Of a stretch of DNA of 64,000 nt, positions 44,391-53,286 are shown piece after piece. The DNA lies in contig NZ_JAQGNT010000063.1 in assembly GCF_028291725.1 (NCBI RefSeq), forward strand, positions 1 through 64,000, written 5' to 3'. The notes beneath the pieces are model-generated. The model did not search any database. It had not been told where the DNA came from and worked only from the letters and a program-made list of their open reading frames with translations. Source of the DNA: Hydrocarboniphaga sp. GTDB taxonomy: Bacteria; Pseudomonadota; Gammaproteobacteria; Nevskiales; Nevskiaceae. Every line of letters begins with the position of its first letter. Within the stretch, counting starts at the first letter, position 1. A program made the translations under genes and the position numbers.

Positions 44391-45095
44391 TTAATCTCCA
44401 CGAGGTCCACTGACCGAACCACCGTTAGGAAAAAGGGCGAGATAGATGTCGCGATACTCCGGAGCATCTATCGCAAGCTTTAGGAGCTTTCGTTCAATCA
44501 CATCCTTTGCCTGGCGCTGTTGCTCGTAGGTTAGGCCAGTCTGATGTTTGACGTAGTCCCTCTTGGTTTCTTCAAACCAGTCCCAAGTCGAAGCAGGGCT
44601 CAATACTGCGTACGTCAATCTCGCTTCCAGTACTAGCGCAACGTTAGGGTGTCGCGAAAGGGATTTACCCGCTTGGTCCAGCTTGTCTCTCCATCGAATC
44701 CACATGGCAGCCTCGGCCACCATGTGCGGGGTTCCAATCTCATTGGCGGCTGGCTCAGATTTCGGAGAACTTTGTTGAGTTCGGCGCGCCTCCTTCGCCG
44801 CCTCTAGAAATTCAACAACTTTTCCCTTAACGACTTTTCTGGTCAATTCGCTTAGGGGGCGTCGCCCTTGATAGGTCCCGTCGTTTATTTTCGTTATTAC
44901 GCATTCGCGGACCTTTGACGCAATATCATCGCTTGTCTCTTCGGAAAGGTTGAACTCGCATTGAGCGTCGCGTTTGGCGCATTCAATCAATGCAGCTAAC
45001 AGCGCTCCAAATCTCAGCTCTGTCGGTCCGGCTTTCCATGCTTGGTAGAGCAGGTCCAGGTTTGTCAGCTCATTCTCCATAGCTGGCTGCGGCAT
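44391..45095 (-). CDS. Unknown 234-residue protein, first gene of the operon
   Basis: Not recognised. Predominantly helical and charged: NLDLLYQAWKAGPTELRFGA, CAKRDAQCEFNLSEET, RKVVKGKVVEFLEAAKEARR and EEQQRQAKDVIERKLL-like segments (TYEQQRQAKDVIERKLLKLA). No membrane span or signal peptide. The start MPQPAMENELTNLDLL has a second in-frame ATG at 45080, also plausible. It opens the unknown three-gene operon and is divergent from the zinc-ribbon/vWA/NYN operon across a 130-base promoter region. Confidence 0.72.
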   Translation of the reverse strand: MPQPAMENELTNLDLLYQAWKAGPTELRFGALLAALIECAKRDAQCEFNLSEETSDDIASKVRECVITKINDGTYQGRRPLSELTRKVVKGKVVEFLEAAKEARRTQQSSPKSEPAANEIGTPHMVAEAAMWIRWRDKLDQAGKSLSRHPNVALVLEARLTYAVLSPASTWDWFEETKRDYVKHQTGLTYEQQRQAKDVIERKLLKLAIDAPEYRDIYLALFPNGGSVSGPRGD

Positions 45096-45225
45096 GGGTA
45101 AGACACTCGATCTTAAACGGGGAGATTTAGGTCAGAAACGCGTCTCTGACGATCCAAGCCGGGGATATAAAAAAGCACGCGGACCGACCTTCGGACCGCC
45201 TGAAAACCTCAAGGAGATATTCCCA
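45096..45225. promoter_or_regulatory. Divergent promoter region between the two unknown operons
   Basis: 130 bases with no gene. It contains a short inverted repeat (GTCAGA ... TCTGAC with a two-base bulge, about 45133-45152) and AAGGAG at 45211-45216, the ribosome binding site of the next gene. Shared control of the two operons is possible but not shown. Confidence 0.45.
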
Positions 45226-45489
45226 ATGTTCATGCAAAAACCCCTTCATCCGCAACTGCCGCGCCTGCCTGATTCTTTCCGCCGTTTGGAGCTGTATTGC
45301 GACGGGAAGCGCAAACCCGGACACATCTTCGCCCGGTCCAAGTTCTCTGGATTTGCGCCCTCTGGGCGATTTGGCCTCGCCGTGGCGCCCCAGATGGTCG
45401 CGCAATACACCTGCGCTGTTTGCGGTGCCCGCGAGTTTTACGGCGCGGATTTCCGCACTAACCAAGCCCGCCGCCTCGGCTCCATCTGA
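45226..45489 (+). CDS. Small Cys-containing protein, 87 residues
   Basis: Start ATG 45226, nine bases after AAGGAG. It contains LYCDGKRKPGHIFARSKFSG and YTCAVCGAREFYGADF, so one CxxC and a further Cys that could form a zinc-ribbon-like site. Otherwise unknown. It is first in an operon with the vWA and NYN genes, 20 bases upstream of the vWA gene. Confidence 0.62.
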   Translation: MFMQKPLHPQLPRLPDSFRRLELYCDGKRKPGHIFARSKFSGFAPSGRFGLAVAPQMVAQYTCAVCGAREFYGADFRTNQARRLGSI

Positions 45490-45509
45490 TTAGCAAGGAG
45501 AATTCAATC

Positions 45510-46208
45510 ATGTCAACTGTCAATCTCAACCCATTTCTGAAAGCGTTATACGCCCTTACCTCGGCGCGCCCTGAGCCCGCCAAGCCTCATCAGTATCGCA
45601 GTCCGCCGAAGGCGAAGCACAGCAAGCGGCGCTACGAAATCGCGATGGTTGGCTACGGCACTCAGGCGTTTGTCATCAGCCGTCACGCCGGACCGCATGA
45701 TCCGCAGCTCGCACAGCGCGTGATGAGCTTGCCCCAGCGCAAGTGCATCAGCGGGGGCAGCACCAACCTCACCGCCGGCATTCGTCTGGGCCTGAAGCTG
45801 TTGCAGGAGCGCCCCTCGGCGGAAAAAACCATCGTGTGCCTGACCGACGGCCATGCGAACGAGGAGCTTGCTCAGCTGCCGGCGGTGGTGGAGCAAGCGC
45901 GGCGTGCCGGTGTCACCATCCACGGTTTGGCCATGGGTCGCGGCTTCCACGGCGAGCAGTTGGGGAAGATCACGCACCCGACGGGCGGAAAGGTGATGCT
46001 GATCAATGATCTCCGCCAGCTTGGGAATGCGCTCACGGAGGTGGGCCGCACAGTGGTCAACCAGTCGCGCGGCCGGCCTGCGGTGATGTGCTTGGCCATA
46101 GACTACAGCGGGAGCATGTACGAGGACGCCGGCGGGAAAACCAAGCTCCAGCAGGTGAGCGAAGCGGCCAGCCATTTGGTGCGCTGGTTTGCCAACAACC
46201 ACGCATAA
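45510..46208 (+). CDS. Circularly permuted von Willebrand A domain protein
   Basis: 232 residues. The vWA metal site (MIDAS) elements are in an unusual order: the Thr loop SGGSTNLTAGIRLGL (T85) and the Asp loop KTIVCLTDGHANEE (D113) come first, and the DxSxS loop CLAIDYSGSMYEDAGG (D198, S200, S202) comes last, followed by the helix that normally succeeds it (VSEAASHLVRWFA). In a standard vWA domain DxSxS is N-terminal. A permuted domain, or a fusion of two half domains, explains this. The first about 35 residues are Pro-rich. All three metal-binding motifs are intact, so it is probably functional. AAGGAG precedes the ATG by nine bases. Confidence 0.82.
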   Translation: MSTVNLNPFLKALYALTSARPEPAKPHQYRSPPKAKHSKRRYEIAMVGYGTQAFVISRHAGPHDPQLAQRVMSLPQRKCISGGSTNLTAGIRLGLKLLQERPSAEKTIVCLTDGHANEELAQLPAVVEQARRAGVTIHGLAMGRGFHGEQLGKITHPTGGKVMLINDLRQLGNALTEVGRTVVNQSRGRPAVMCLAIDYSGSMYEDAGGKTKLQQVSEAASHLVRWFANNHA

Positions 46209-46222
46209 GAGGGCGAGCGACG

Positions 46223-46906
46223 ATGTATCCCAGCCTCAACGTTCACGGTGGCCGCGCAAGCGGCCACCGTGCCTTGTTTCAAGGCTCCTCGCACATTGTC
46301 ATCCCGTTGACCACCGGGCCTCTGGACATCTTGCCCAACAAGCGCGCCCTAATCCTGCTCGACGTCGCCAACTTGCATTGTGGCGCCAAAACGGCCGGCT
46401 ACGAACTTTCATTCGGAACGCTTGCATCCCTCCTGAAAGCCAAGCTTGGCTCCGCCGATCTGCACGCTTTTTTCGCTCGCAAGCCGAATGACTCCGGTCG
46501 CGGCGACGAGCTTGAAGGGCACGGCTACCACACTCATGCGCGCGAAGTTGAGTACGTCAAAACCGTTCGTGGCATGGAGCGCAAGAGCAACTGCGACAAC
46601 GACCTCCTGTTCGTCGCCGGCGTGTTGTTGGCGACCATGTCCTACGACTTGGTCGTCGCAGGCACTGGTGACGGTGACCTGGCGCTCGATCTTGCACGGG
46701 GCGTGCGCGCATTCCGGGACAACATCGAGATAGTGAGCCTCGGATTTGCCCACAATAGCGCCTGGCGGCTCCATACCGGGGCCAATCGCGTAATCGACGG
46801 CAACATACTGATCGGCGCCGATTGCCTGCAGTTAGCGCGGATCGTCCAATCAGATGCGCAATCCATATCTCAGTGCCCCCTGTTACCGGGAGCGCTACCA
46901 TGGTGA
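46223..46906 (+). CDS. NYN (LabA/DUF88-type) PIN-like nuclease
   Basis: 227 residues. The NYN/LabA pattern is clear: KRALILLDVANLHCGAK (D47, N50), NCDNDLLFVAGVLLAT (D125, D127), YDLVVAGTGDGDLALDLARG (D150, D152), then IEIVSLGFAHNSAWRL. Four acidic residues and the DxN motif match metal-dependent RNases of the PIN-like group. It follows the vWA gene by 14 bases and overlaps the membrane-protein gene by seven. Confidence 0.88.
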   Translation: MYPSLNVHGGRASGHRALFQGSSHIVIPLTTGPLDILPNKRALILLDVANLHCGAKTAGYELSFGTLASLLKAKLGSADLHAFFARKPNDSGRGDELEGHGYHTHAREVEYVKTVRGMERKSNCDNDLLFVAGVLLATMSYDLVVAGTGDGDLALDLARGVRAFRDNIEIVSLGFAHNSAWRLHTGANRVIDGNILIGADCLQLARIVQSDAQSISQCPLLPGALPW

Positions 46907-47292
46907 ACAGTTCTCTGCGCCCGTCACCGCATCGACACGGTCGCGGTGGCCGTGGTCGCCAGTGCAGCGGTCATGGAGTGCAGAGACCAACGGTTGGCTA
47001 TCGCGTTCGCGATTTCCTTGCCCCCTATTTGGTTGCACTGGTGGTCTGGTTCGTGTCGCTGGCGCTATCGGTGACGCTGCGTTTCCCGGTGTCATTCCTT
47101 GTGTACTGGATATGCGCTTGGGTGCTGACCCGTCACGTGACTGCGCTGCTTAGCACAAACCGTGGCCTCGGCTGGAACTGGCATGAAGCGAGCGTCGGCG
47201 ATATTGCGCGCATGAAATGGAAAATATTTATGGGGTGGCCGGTAGCGGTTCCGGCGTTACTTTGGGATTTGGCGCGATTCAAGTTTTTATAA
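46900..47292 (+). CDS. Small membrane protein with basic N-terminus
   Basis: 130 residues starting MVNSSLRPSPHRHGRGGRG. The first 40 residues are basic and disordered; two or three hydrophobic segments follow (FLAPYLVALVVWFVSLALS, FPVSFLVYWICAWVLT and IFMGWPVAVPALLWDLA). No family recognised. It overlaps the NYN gene and ends the operon, so it may anchor the system at the membrane. Confidence 0.68.
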   Translation: MVNSSLRPSPHRHGRGGRGRQCSGHGVQRPTVGYRVRDFLAPYLVALVVWFVSLALSVTLRFPVSFLVYWICAWVLTRHVTALLSTNRGLGWNWHEASVGDIARMKWKIFMGWPVAVPALLWDLARFKFL

Positions 47293-47614
47293 CGGGTGAC
47301 CTCCAATATGGAGCGATCCACGACGCGCTTCCCCGCCGCGTCATTCGTTCGCTGCGCCGCTAAGACTGCCGCTAAGACTAACGTCCCCCAGCGAACGCGC
47401 TTGTAGATCGTCGAAACGACTGAGGCCGGTGGCGGCTTTGGCGGCCAGTAGTCGCAGCAGGATGTCTGGGGCATTGGAAGCATCTCTATCGCATATCGGT
47501 TGGTGCCTGCCAGCCGCAGGCGCGCTTGGCCAATCCAATATCCCGCGCGGCGCTGCAGGAATTGATGGAGGCTGACGGCGGACCTTTGCTTGTTCGGGTT
47601 GCGACCTGCCGTTA
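47293..47614. other. Gap of about 320 bases with possible gene debris
   Basis: No convincing gene. The minus strand holds an open frame 47341-47538 with gene-like wording near its end (ILLRLLAAKAATGLSRFD, SLGDVSLSGSLSGAANE), perhaps a C-terminal remnant. A tandem 12-bp repeat (GCCGCTAAGACT twice, 47356-47379) encodes SLSG twice in that frame. No start or known domain. Confidence 0.35.
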
Positions 47615-47639
47615 AGATATACAAATCATTCGTATATCT
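47615..47639. promoter_or_regulatory. Inverted repeat AGATATAC-N9-GTATATCT, probable operator
   Basis: Perfect eight-base arms directly before the antitoxin reading frame. Position and symmetry suggest autoregulation by the AbrB-type antitoxin below. AT-rich against the high-GC background, so it may also hold the promoter -10. Confidence 0.6.
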
Positions 47640-47651
47640 TTGAGCGCGGAA

Positions 47652-47882
47652 ATGCAGGTAGCCAAGTGGGGCAATAGTCTGGCGGTGCGCCTCCCCGCCG
47701 CGGTGGTCGAGGCGCTCGCGCTCAAGGAAGGCGACCAGATCGAGATTCACGTTGCGGGCACACGCTCGTTCGAGGTCAGCCGCGATAACAGCCGGCAGGC
47801 GGCGCTGGAGCGAATCCGCAAGCTGCGCCGGCCGCTGCCCCCCGGCTTCAAGTTCGATCGCGAAGAAGCGCATGAGCGCTAA
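47652..47882 (+). CDS. AbrB/MazE-fold antitoxin
   Basis: 76 residues from ATG 47652 (MQVAKWGNSLAVRLPAAVVE), the SpoVT/AbrB swapped-hairpin fold, followed by a C-terminal toxin-binding tail (RPLPPGFKFDREEAHER). An in-frame TTG at 47640 would add four residues. It overlaps the PIN toxin gene by 11 bases. The pair is a VapBC with AbrB-type antitoxin, different from the pair at 38.8 kb. Confidence 0.88.
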   Translation: MQVAKWGNSLAVRLPAAVVEALALKEGDQIEIHVAGTRSFEVSRDNSRQAALERIRKLRRPLPPGFKFDREEAHER

Positions 47883-48279
47883 GGCGTTCTTCGACACCAA
47901 CATCCTGATTTACGCTTTCGCCCAAGGCGATCCTCGCAACGAGGCCGCAGAAGCCTTGCTCGCTGGTGGCGGTACGATCAGCGTGCAGATCCTCAATGAG
48001 TTCGTGGCGGTCGCCTTGCGCAAGCTGGCAATGCCCTGGGAAGAGGTTCTGGAATCCCTGGCGGCGATCCGGACGCTTTGTCTGCCGCCCGTCCCGCTGA
48101 CCATCGAGACGCACGAAGCCGCGCTGAAGATCGCAAGGCAGTACGGCTACCGCATCTACGATTCCCTGGTCGTCGCGGCAGCACTCGAAACCGGATGCGG
48201 CACGCTGTATTCGGAAGACTTGCAGGACGGCCAAGTGATCGGCGGACTCACGATCCGGAATCCGTTTACGGGTGTTTGA
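47872..48279 (+). CDS. vapC: PIN-domain toxin (VapC family)
   Basis: 135 residues. PIN acidic residues: D8 in KAFFDTNILIYA, Glu in ILNEFVAVALRK, Asp in YRIYDSLVVAAAL and Asp in YSEDLQDGQ. It belongs to the VapC group with the FDTN start. Coupled to the antitoxin upstream by overlap. Confidence 0.92.
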   Translation: MSAKAFFDTNILIYAFAQGDPRNEAAEALLAGGGTISVQILNEFVAVALRKLAMPWEEVLESLAAIRTLCLPPVPLTIETHEAALKIARQYGYRIYDSLVVAAALETGCGTLYSEDLQDGQVIGGLTIRNPFTGV

Positions 48280-48342
48280 AGGTGCAGCAGGTTCCGCGAC
48301 ACCAACGGATGTGACGCGGCCCAACCGTCCGAATCGGCCTGG

Positions 48343-48430
48343 CTACTCGAATCCCTTCGGCGAAGGCATGTGCCAGTCGCTGGCCTGCTGATCCTGGTGC
48401 GCGGCGTTGAGCATGCGCGATTCGTCGAAG
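48343..48430 (-). pseudogene. Diverged copy of the last 28 codons of gatA
   Basis: Reading on the minus strand gives [20 protein letters not shown] then MPSPKGFE and TAG. The real gatA end (49146-49233) reads the same with four substitutions. Both stretches are exactly 88 bases and differ at 13 positions (about 85% identity). Only the 3' end is present, with the Uma2 gene between the two copies. This looks like the gatA end of another lineage, brought in or left behind by recombination. Confidence 0.88.
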
Positions 48431-48435
48431 GCTGT

Positions 48436-49035
48436 TCAGGCCACAGGATGCGACGGCAGGAAGCTGGCCACCGAAATGCGTAAGGCCGGAACCGAAAGCG
48501 ACTCGATGTCCGCCTCGCGTGGCACGATGCGGATCAAGCGGTAGCCGGAAGACGAAGGCTGCGAGTGCTGCTCGACGCGAGCGGTTTGCACATCCACCAG
48601 CCAGTATTCGGCAATGCCGGCTTCGGCGTAGATGCGCCCCTTGCGTTCGCGGTCATACCGCAGCGAGGAGTCGGCAACTTCGATCACCAGCAGCACGTCC
48701 GAGGCTTCCGGATAGCGCTCGTCATAGCGTTCCGCCGGCCCCTGGAGCACCGCAACGTCCGGCTCAGGCATGGAATGCGTGCCGATGCGGATCGGGTCCT
48801 GAATTTGAATGACGGCGCGATCCGCGATCGCGGCAAATAGCTCTCGCGTCAGCCGGCGAACACGGGCCGAATGCGGAATACCCGTTGGCGACATTTCCAG
48901 AATCTCCCCTTCCAGTAGCTCCACGCGCCGGTCCTCCGGCAGCACGCCGTTATCGGCCATGCGCAGGTATTCATCGACGCTGAAGCGCAGCGGGCGAGGC
49001 GATCCGGGATCGGATTGGGCTAGCGCAGGAAACAT
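48436..49035 (-). CDS. Uma2-family (DUF820) endonuclease-like protein
   Basis: 199 residues. The Uma2 restriction-endonuclease-like fold is indicated by FSVDEYLRMADNGVLPEDRR, VELLEGEILEMSPTGIPHS, MPEPDVAVLQGPAERYDERY (Asp), VLLVIEVADSSLRYDRERKG (ExV-type Glu, Lys) and AGIAEYWLVDVQTARVEQ. These PD-(D/E)xK-like proteins are abundant in cyanobacteria and some islands; no biochemical role is certain. GGAGG lies nine bases before the ATG. It is inserted between gatA and the duplicate gatA tail. Confidence 0.88.
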   Translation of the reverse strand: MFPALAQSDPGSPRPLRFSVDEYLRMADNGVLPEDRRVELLEGEILEMSPTGIPHSARVRRLTRELFAAIADRAVIQIQDPIRIGTHSMPEPDVAVLQGPAERYDERYPEASDVLLVIEVADSSLRYDRERKGRIYAEAGIAEYWLVDVQTARVEQHSQPSSSGYRLIRIVPREADIESLSVPALRISVASFLPSHPVA

Positions 49036-49145
49036 GGAAACCTCCACAGGGAGAAAGCGGCTCTCTCCTGCAAATAGTACGCCCCGGCACCCGCCGGCCG
49101 CCAACCGCGGCGCAGCCAACAGGGATGTTCCGGGCCTGGCTCGGC

Positions 49146-50600
49146 TTACTCGAAACCTTTCGGTGAGCGCAGGTGCCAGTCCGTCGCCTGCTGATACTGG
49201 TGCGCCGCGTTCAGCATGCGCGATTCGTCGAAGAAATTGCCCATCAGCTGCAGACCGACCGGCAGCCCATCGGCGAAGCCGCAGGACAGCGACATCGCCG
49301 GGATACCGGCCAGATTCGCGGCAATCGTGTAGATGTCGTTCAGATACATCGCCACCGGATCGTCGGCGTTGGTTCCGAACTTGAACGCGGTATCGGTCGC
49401 GGTCGGGCTCAGCAGCAGATCGACCGACTCGAACGCGCGCCTGAAATCCTCGTAGATCAGCCGGCGGACTTTCTGCGCCTGAAGATAATATGCATCGTAA
49501 TAGCCGTGGCTCAGCACATAGGTGCCGATCATGATGCGGCGCTGCACTTCCGCGCCGAAGCCTTCGCCGCGGCTGCGCTTGTACAACTCCTCCAGCGTGC
49601 GCGCCGTCTCGGAGCGATGGCCGAAACGCACGCCGTCGAAGCGCGACAGATTCGAGCTGGCTTCGGCCGGCGCGACGACGTAATAGGTCGGCACCGACAG
49701 CGGCGAATTCGGCAGCGACACTTCGGTGAAGCTCGCGCCGAGCTTCTTGAACACCTCGATCGCCTGCTCGATGCGAGCCCGTGACGACGGCGCCAAGCCT
49801 TCGGCGAAATACTCCTTGGGCAGACCGATGCGCAGGCCCTTGATCGAGTTGCCGAGCGCCGCGACGTAGTCGTCGACCGGCCGATCGACGCTGGTCGAAT
49901 CGCGGGGATCGAAGCCCGACATCGCCTGCAGCACGATGGCCGCGTCCTCGGCCGAGCGGGCAACGACACCGCCCTGGTCCAGCGACGAGGCGAACGCGAT
50001 CATGCCGTAGCGGGATACGCGGCCATAAGTCGGCTTGATGCCGGTCAGGTTGGTCAATGCGGCAGGCTGGCGGATCGAGCCGCCGGTGTCGGTGGCCGTG
50101 GCAACCGGCGCCAGGCCCGCGGCGACCGCGGCGACCGAGCCGCCGGACGATCCGCCCGGTACACGCTCCAGATCCCAGGGGTTCTTGACCGGGCCATACC
50201 AGCTGGTTTCGTTGGACGAGCCCATCGCGAACTCGTCCATGTTGGCCTTGCCGAGCATGACCATGCCGGCGGCGTCGAGCTTCTGCACGATCGTCGCGTC
50301 GTAGGGCGCGATGAACTTGTCGAGCATCTTCGACGCGCAGGAGGTGCGCACGCCCTTCGTGCAAAAGATGTCCTTCTGGATCAGCGGCACGCCGGTCAGC
50401 GGGCCGGCCGTGCCGGCGGCGATTACCGCGTCGGCCGCGTCGGCCTGGGCCAGAGCGCGGTCGGCGGTGGTGGTGATCAGGCTGTTCAGAGACGGCTCGT
50501 AGCGGGCGATGCGGCCCAGATAGAACTGGGTCAGCTCACGCGACGAAAACTGCTTGCCGTGCAGCCCGTCCGACAACTGTTTGATACTCAGCTTGTGCAT
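49146..50600 (-). CDS. gatA: Glutamyl/aspartyl-tRNA amidotransferase subunit A
   Basis: 484 residues. Amidase catalytic residues: Lys in LIQKDIF, cis-Ser and nucleophile Ser in [18 protein letters not shown] and [28 protein letters not shown] and [17 protein letters not shown] are GatA-specific. It releases ammonia from glutamine for GatB. It lies downstream of gatC on the same strand; gatB is 13 kb away. The 3' end is duplicated in diverged form at 48343-48430. Confidence 0.95.
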   Translation of the reverse strand: MHKLSIKQLSDGLHGKQFSSRELTQFYLGRIARYEPSLNSLITTTADRALAQADAADAVIAAGTAGPLTGVPLIQKDIFCTKGVRTSCASKMLDKFIAPYDATIVQKLDAAGMVMLGKANMDEFAMGSSNETSWYGPVKNPWDLERVPGGSSGGSVAAVAAGLAPVATATDTGGSIRQPAALTNLTGIKPTYGRVSRYGMIAFASSLDQGGVVARSAEDAAIVLQAMSGFDPRDSTSVDRPVDDYVAALGNSIKGLRIGLPKEYFAEGLAPSSRARIEQAIEVFKKLGASFTEVSLPNSPLSVPTYYVVAPAEASSNLSRFDGVRFGHRSETARTLEELYKRSRGEGFGAEVQRRIMIGTYVLSHGYYDAYYLQAQKVRRLIYEDFRRAFESVDLLLSPTATDTAFKFGTNADDPVAMYLNDIYTIAANLAGIPAMSLSCGFADGLPVGLQLMGNFFDESRMLNAAHQYQQATDWHLRSPKGFE

Positions 50601-50646
50601 AGAAAAACCAGTAACTCCAAATTGACGAGGTCAGTCCCGGCCCGCC

Positions 50647-50715
50647 GACGGATTAAGCGGCTCCGCCGCTTGAATCCGTCGAGTTATTGCGGAGTGCGCA
50701 GCAGTCCGCAATAAC
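50647..50715. other. Two hairpins between gatC and gatA
   Basis: First: GACGGATT-AAGCGG paired with CCGCTT-GAATCCGTC (50647-50680). Second: GTTATTGCGGA paired with TCCGCAATAAC (50683-50715), with an inner TGCGCA palindrome. Neither is followed by a T run on the minus strand, so they are more likely mRNA-processing or REP-type elements than terminators. Confidence 0.55.
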
Positions 50716-50720
50716 ACTTT

Positions 50721-51008
50721 CTAGTCGAGGACTTTCGGAACCAGGTAAAGACCATTCTCGGTCGCCGGCGCAATGGTCTGGAACGCTTCGCGCTCATTCG
50801 GCTCGGTCACCGCATCCAGGCGCAGCCGCTGGTACATATCCAGCGGATGAGCCATCGGCAGCACGTTCGAGGTGTCGGCCTGGGACAACTGCCCGACCAT
50901 TGCCATGATGTTGGACAGTTGGCGCGCGTAGGCGTCCGTCATCTCGGGCTTGAGTTCCAGCCGTGCGAGATGGGCCACTTGGCGTATTTGATCGGCGGTC
51001 AGGCTCAT
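50721..51008 (-). CDS. gatC: Glutamyl/aspartyl-tRNA amidotransferase subunit C
   Basis: 95 residues, typical. MSLTADQIRQVAHLARLELK, then NIMAMVGQLSQADTSNVLPM and the conserved TENGLYLVPKVLD end. GatC bridges and stabilises GatA-GatB. It is first in the gat operon and divergent from mreB, as in many gammaproteobacteria. Confidence 0.95.
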   Translation of the reverse strand: MSLTADQIRQVAHLARLELKPEMTDAYARQLSNIMAMVGQLSQADTSNVLPMAHPLDMYQRLRLDAVTEPNEREAFQTIAPATENGLYLVPKVLD

Positions 51009-51057
51009 GTTGGTCTGCGGAAGAAATCGTTTATAGTGGCGATCGTCGCAATCTTAC

Positions 51058-52216
<1,159 letters not shown>

Positions 52217-52311
52217 GCTGTCAGCTTAAGCCCGTTTTACCGCCGAAAGGCGATGCCCAAGCCGCGTCGCTCGTGATATAACGTTGTAAATAGTTTCGGA
52301 AGGCGCGAGCT

Positions 52312-53286
52312 TTGAACACCCTGAGCGTCGACCATCGCGACCCTCTATTCCCCCGCGGACCGGGGCTGGGGCTACGCGCCCTGAGCCTGCTGATCATCTG
52401 CGGAACCCTGATCTACTTCGATTTTCGGACGCCGAAACTCGAATCGCTGCGGTCCACGCTGGCCCTGGCGCTGTCTCCGGTGCTGTGGGTGGCATCCCTG
52501 CCCGAGCATCTGACCGACGCCGGCGACTACCTCGACAGCCGTGACCAGCTCGCCGCCGAAAACAAGCGGCTGCACGACCGGCAATTCCAGCTCGAGGCCA
52601 AGCTGCAGAAGTTCGAAGCGCTGGAGGCGGAAAACCGCCGGATCCGCGAATTGCTGGCCTCTGCCAAAAACCTGCAGGAAAACGTGCTGATCACCGAGAT
52701 CGTCGCGGTCAATCAGGATCCCTACCGTCACCAGATCACGCTCAACAAGGGCGCCCGCGACCGGGTCTATCGTGGCCAGGCCCTGGTCGATGCGAGCGGT
52801 GTGATGGGCCAGATCATCCAGGTCAATCCAACCACCTCGGTCGCGCTGCTGATCACCGATCCCGACCACGGCATCCCGGTGGAGATCAATCGCACCGGCC
52901 TGCAGACGATCGCGCTCGGCGTCGGCGACGGCCAGGCGCTGCGGCTGCCGTTCCTGCCCGGCAATGCCGACATCCAGAAGGGTGACCTGCTGGTGTCTTC
53001 GGCTCTCGGTGGACGTTTTCCGGCCGGCTATCCGGTCGCGCAGGTGTTCGAGATCAAGCACAACCCCGGCGAGCACTTCGCCGAGGCGCTCGCCTACCCG
53101 ACCGCCAGGCTCAACCAGGGCCGCCAGGCGCTGCTGGTCTGGAGCGAGGATCACACTGACGATGCCGAAACCATCGTCAGCGTACCGGGCCCGGCGGCGG
53201 CCGAGACCGAGGTCAAGAAGCCGGCCACGATGCCCAAGCCGACGGTCACACCCGCGCCTGCTGCAGCCAAACCGACCAAGCCCTGA
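52312..53286 (+). CDS. mreC: Rod shape-determining protein MreC
   Basis: 324 residues starting at TTG 52312 with GGAAGG eight bases upstream; no ATG fits. One membrane span (LRALSLLIICGTLIYFDF), a coiled coil at about 85-120 (RQFQLEAKLQKFEALEAENR), then the beta-barrel domains (VNQDPYRHQITLNKGARDRV, GQIIQVNPTTSVALLITDPD). The Pro/Ala-rich tail is variable in the family. It links MreB to PBP2 in the periplasm. Confidence 0.95.
   Translation: MNTLSVDHRDPLFPRGPGLGLRALSLLIICGTLIYFDFRTPKLESLRSTLALALSPVLWVASLPEHLTDAGDYLDSRDQLAAENKRLHDRQFQLEAKLQKFEALEAENRRIRELLASAKNLQENVLITEIVAVNQDPYRHQITLNKGARDRVYRGQALVDASGVMGQIIQVNPTTSVALLITDPDHGIPVEINRTGLQTIALGVGDGQALRLPFLPGNADIQKGDLLVSSALGGRFPAGYPVAQVFEIKHNPGEHFAEALAYPTARLNQGRQALLVWSEDHTDDAETIVSVPGPAAAETEVKKPATMPKPTVTPAPAAAKPTKP

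Noticed and set aside
47341-47538. Minus-strand frame with gene-like C-terminal wording
   Set aside because: No start, no domain and internal repeat; kept only as possible debris in the gap entry.
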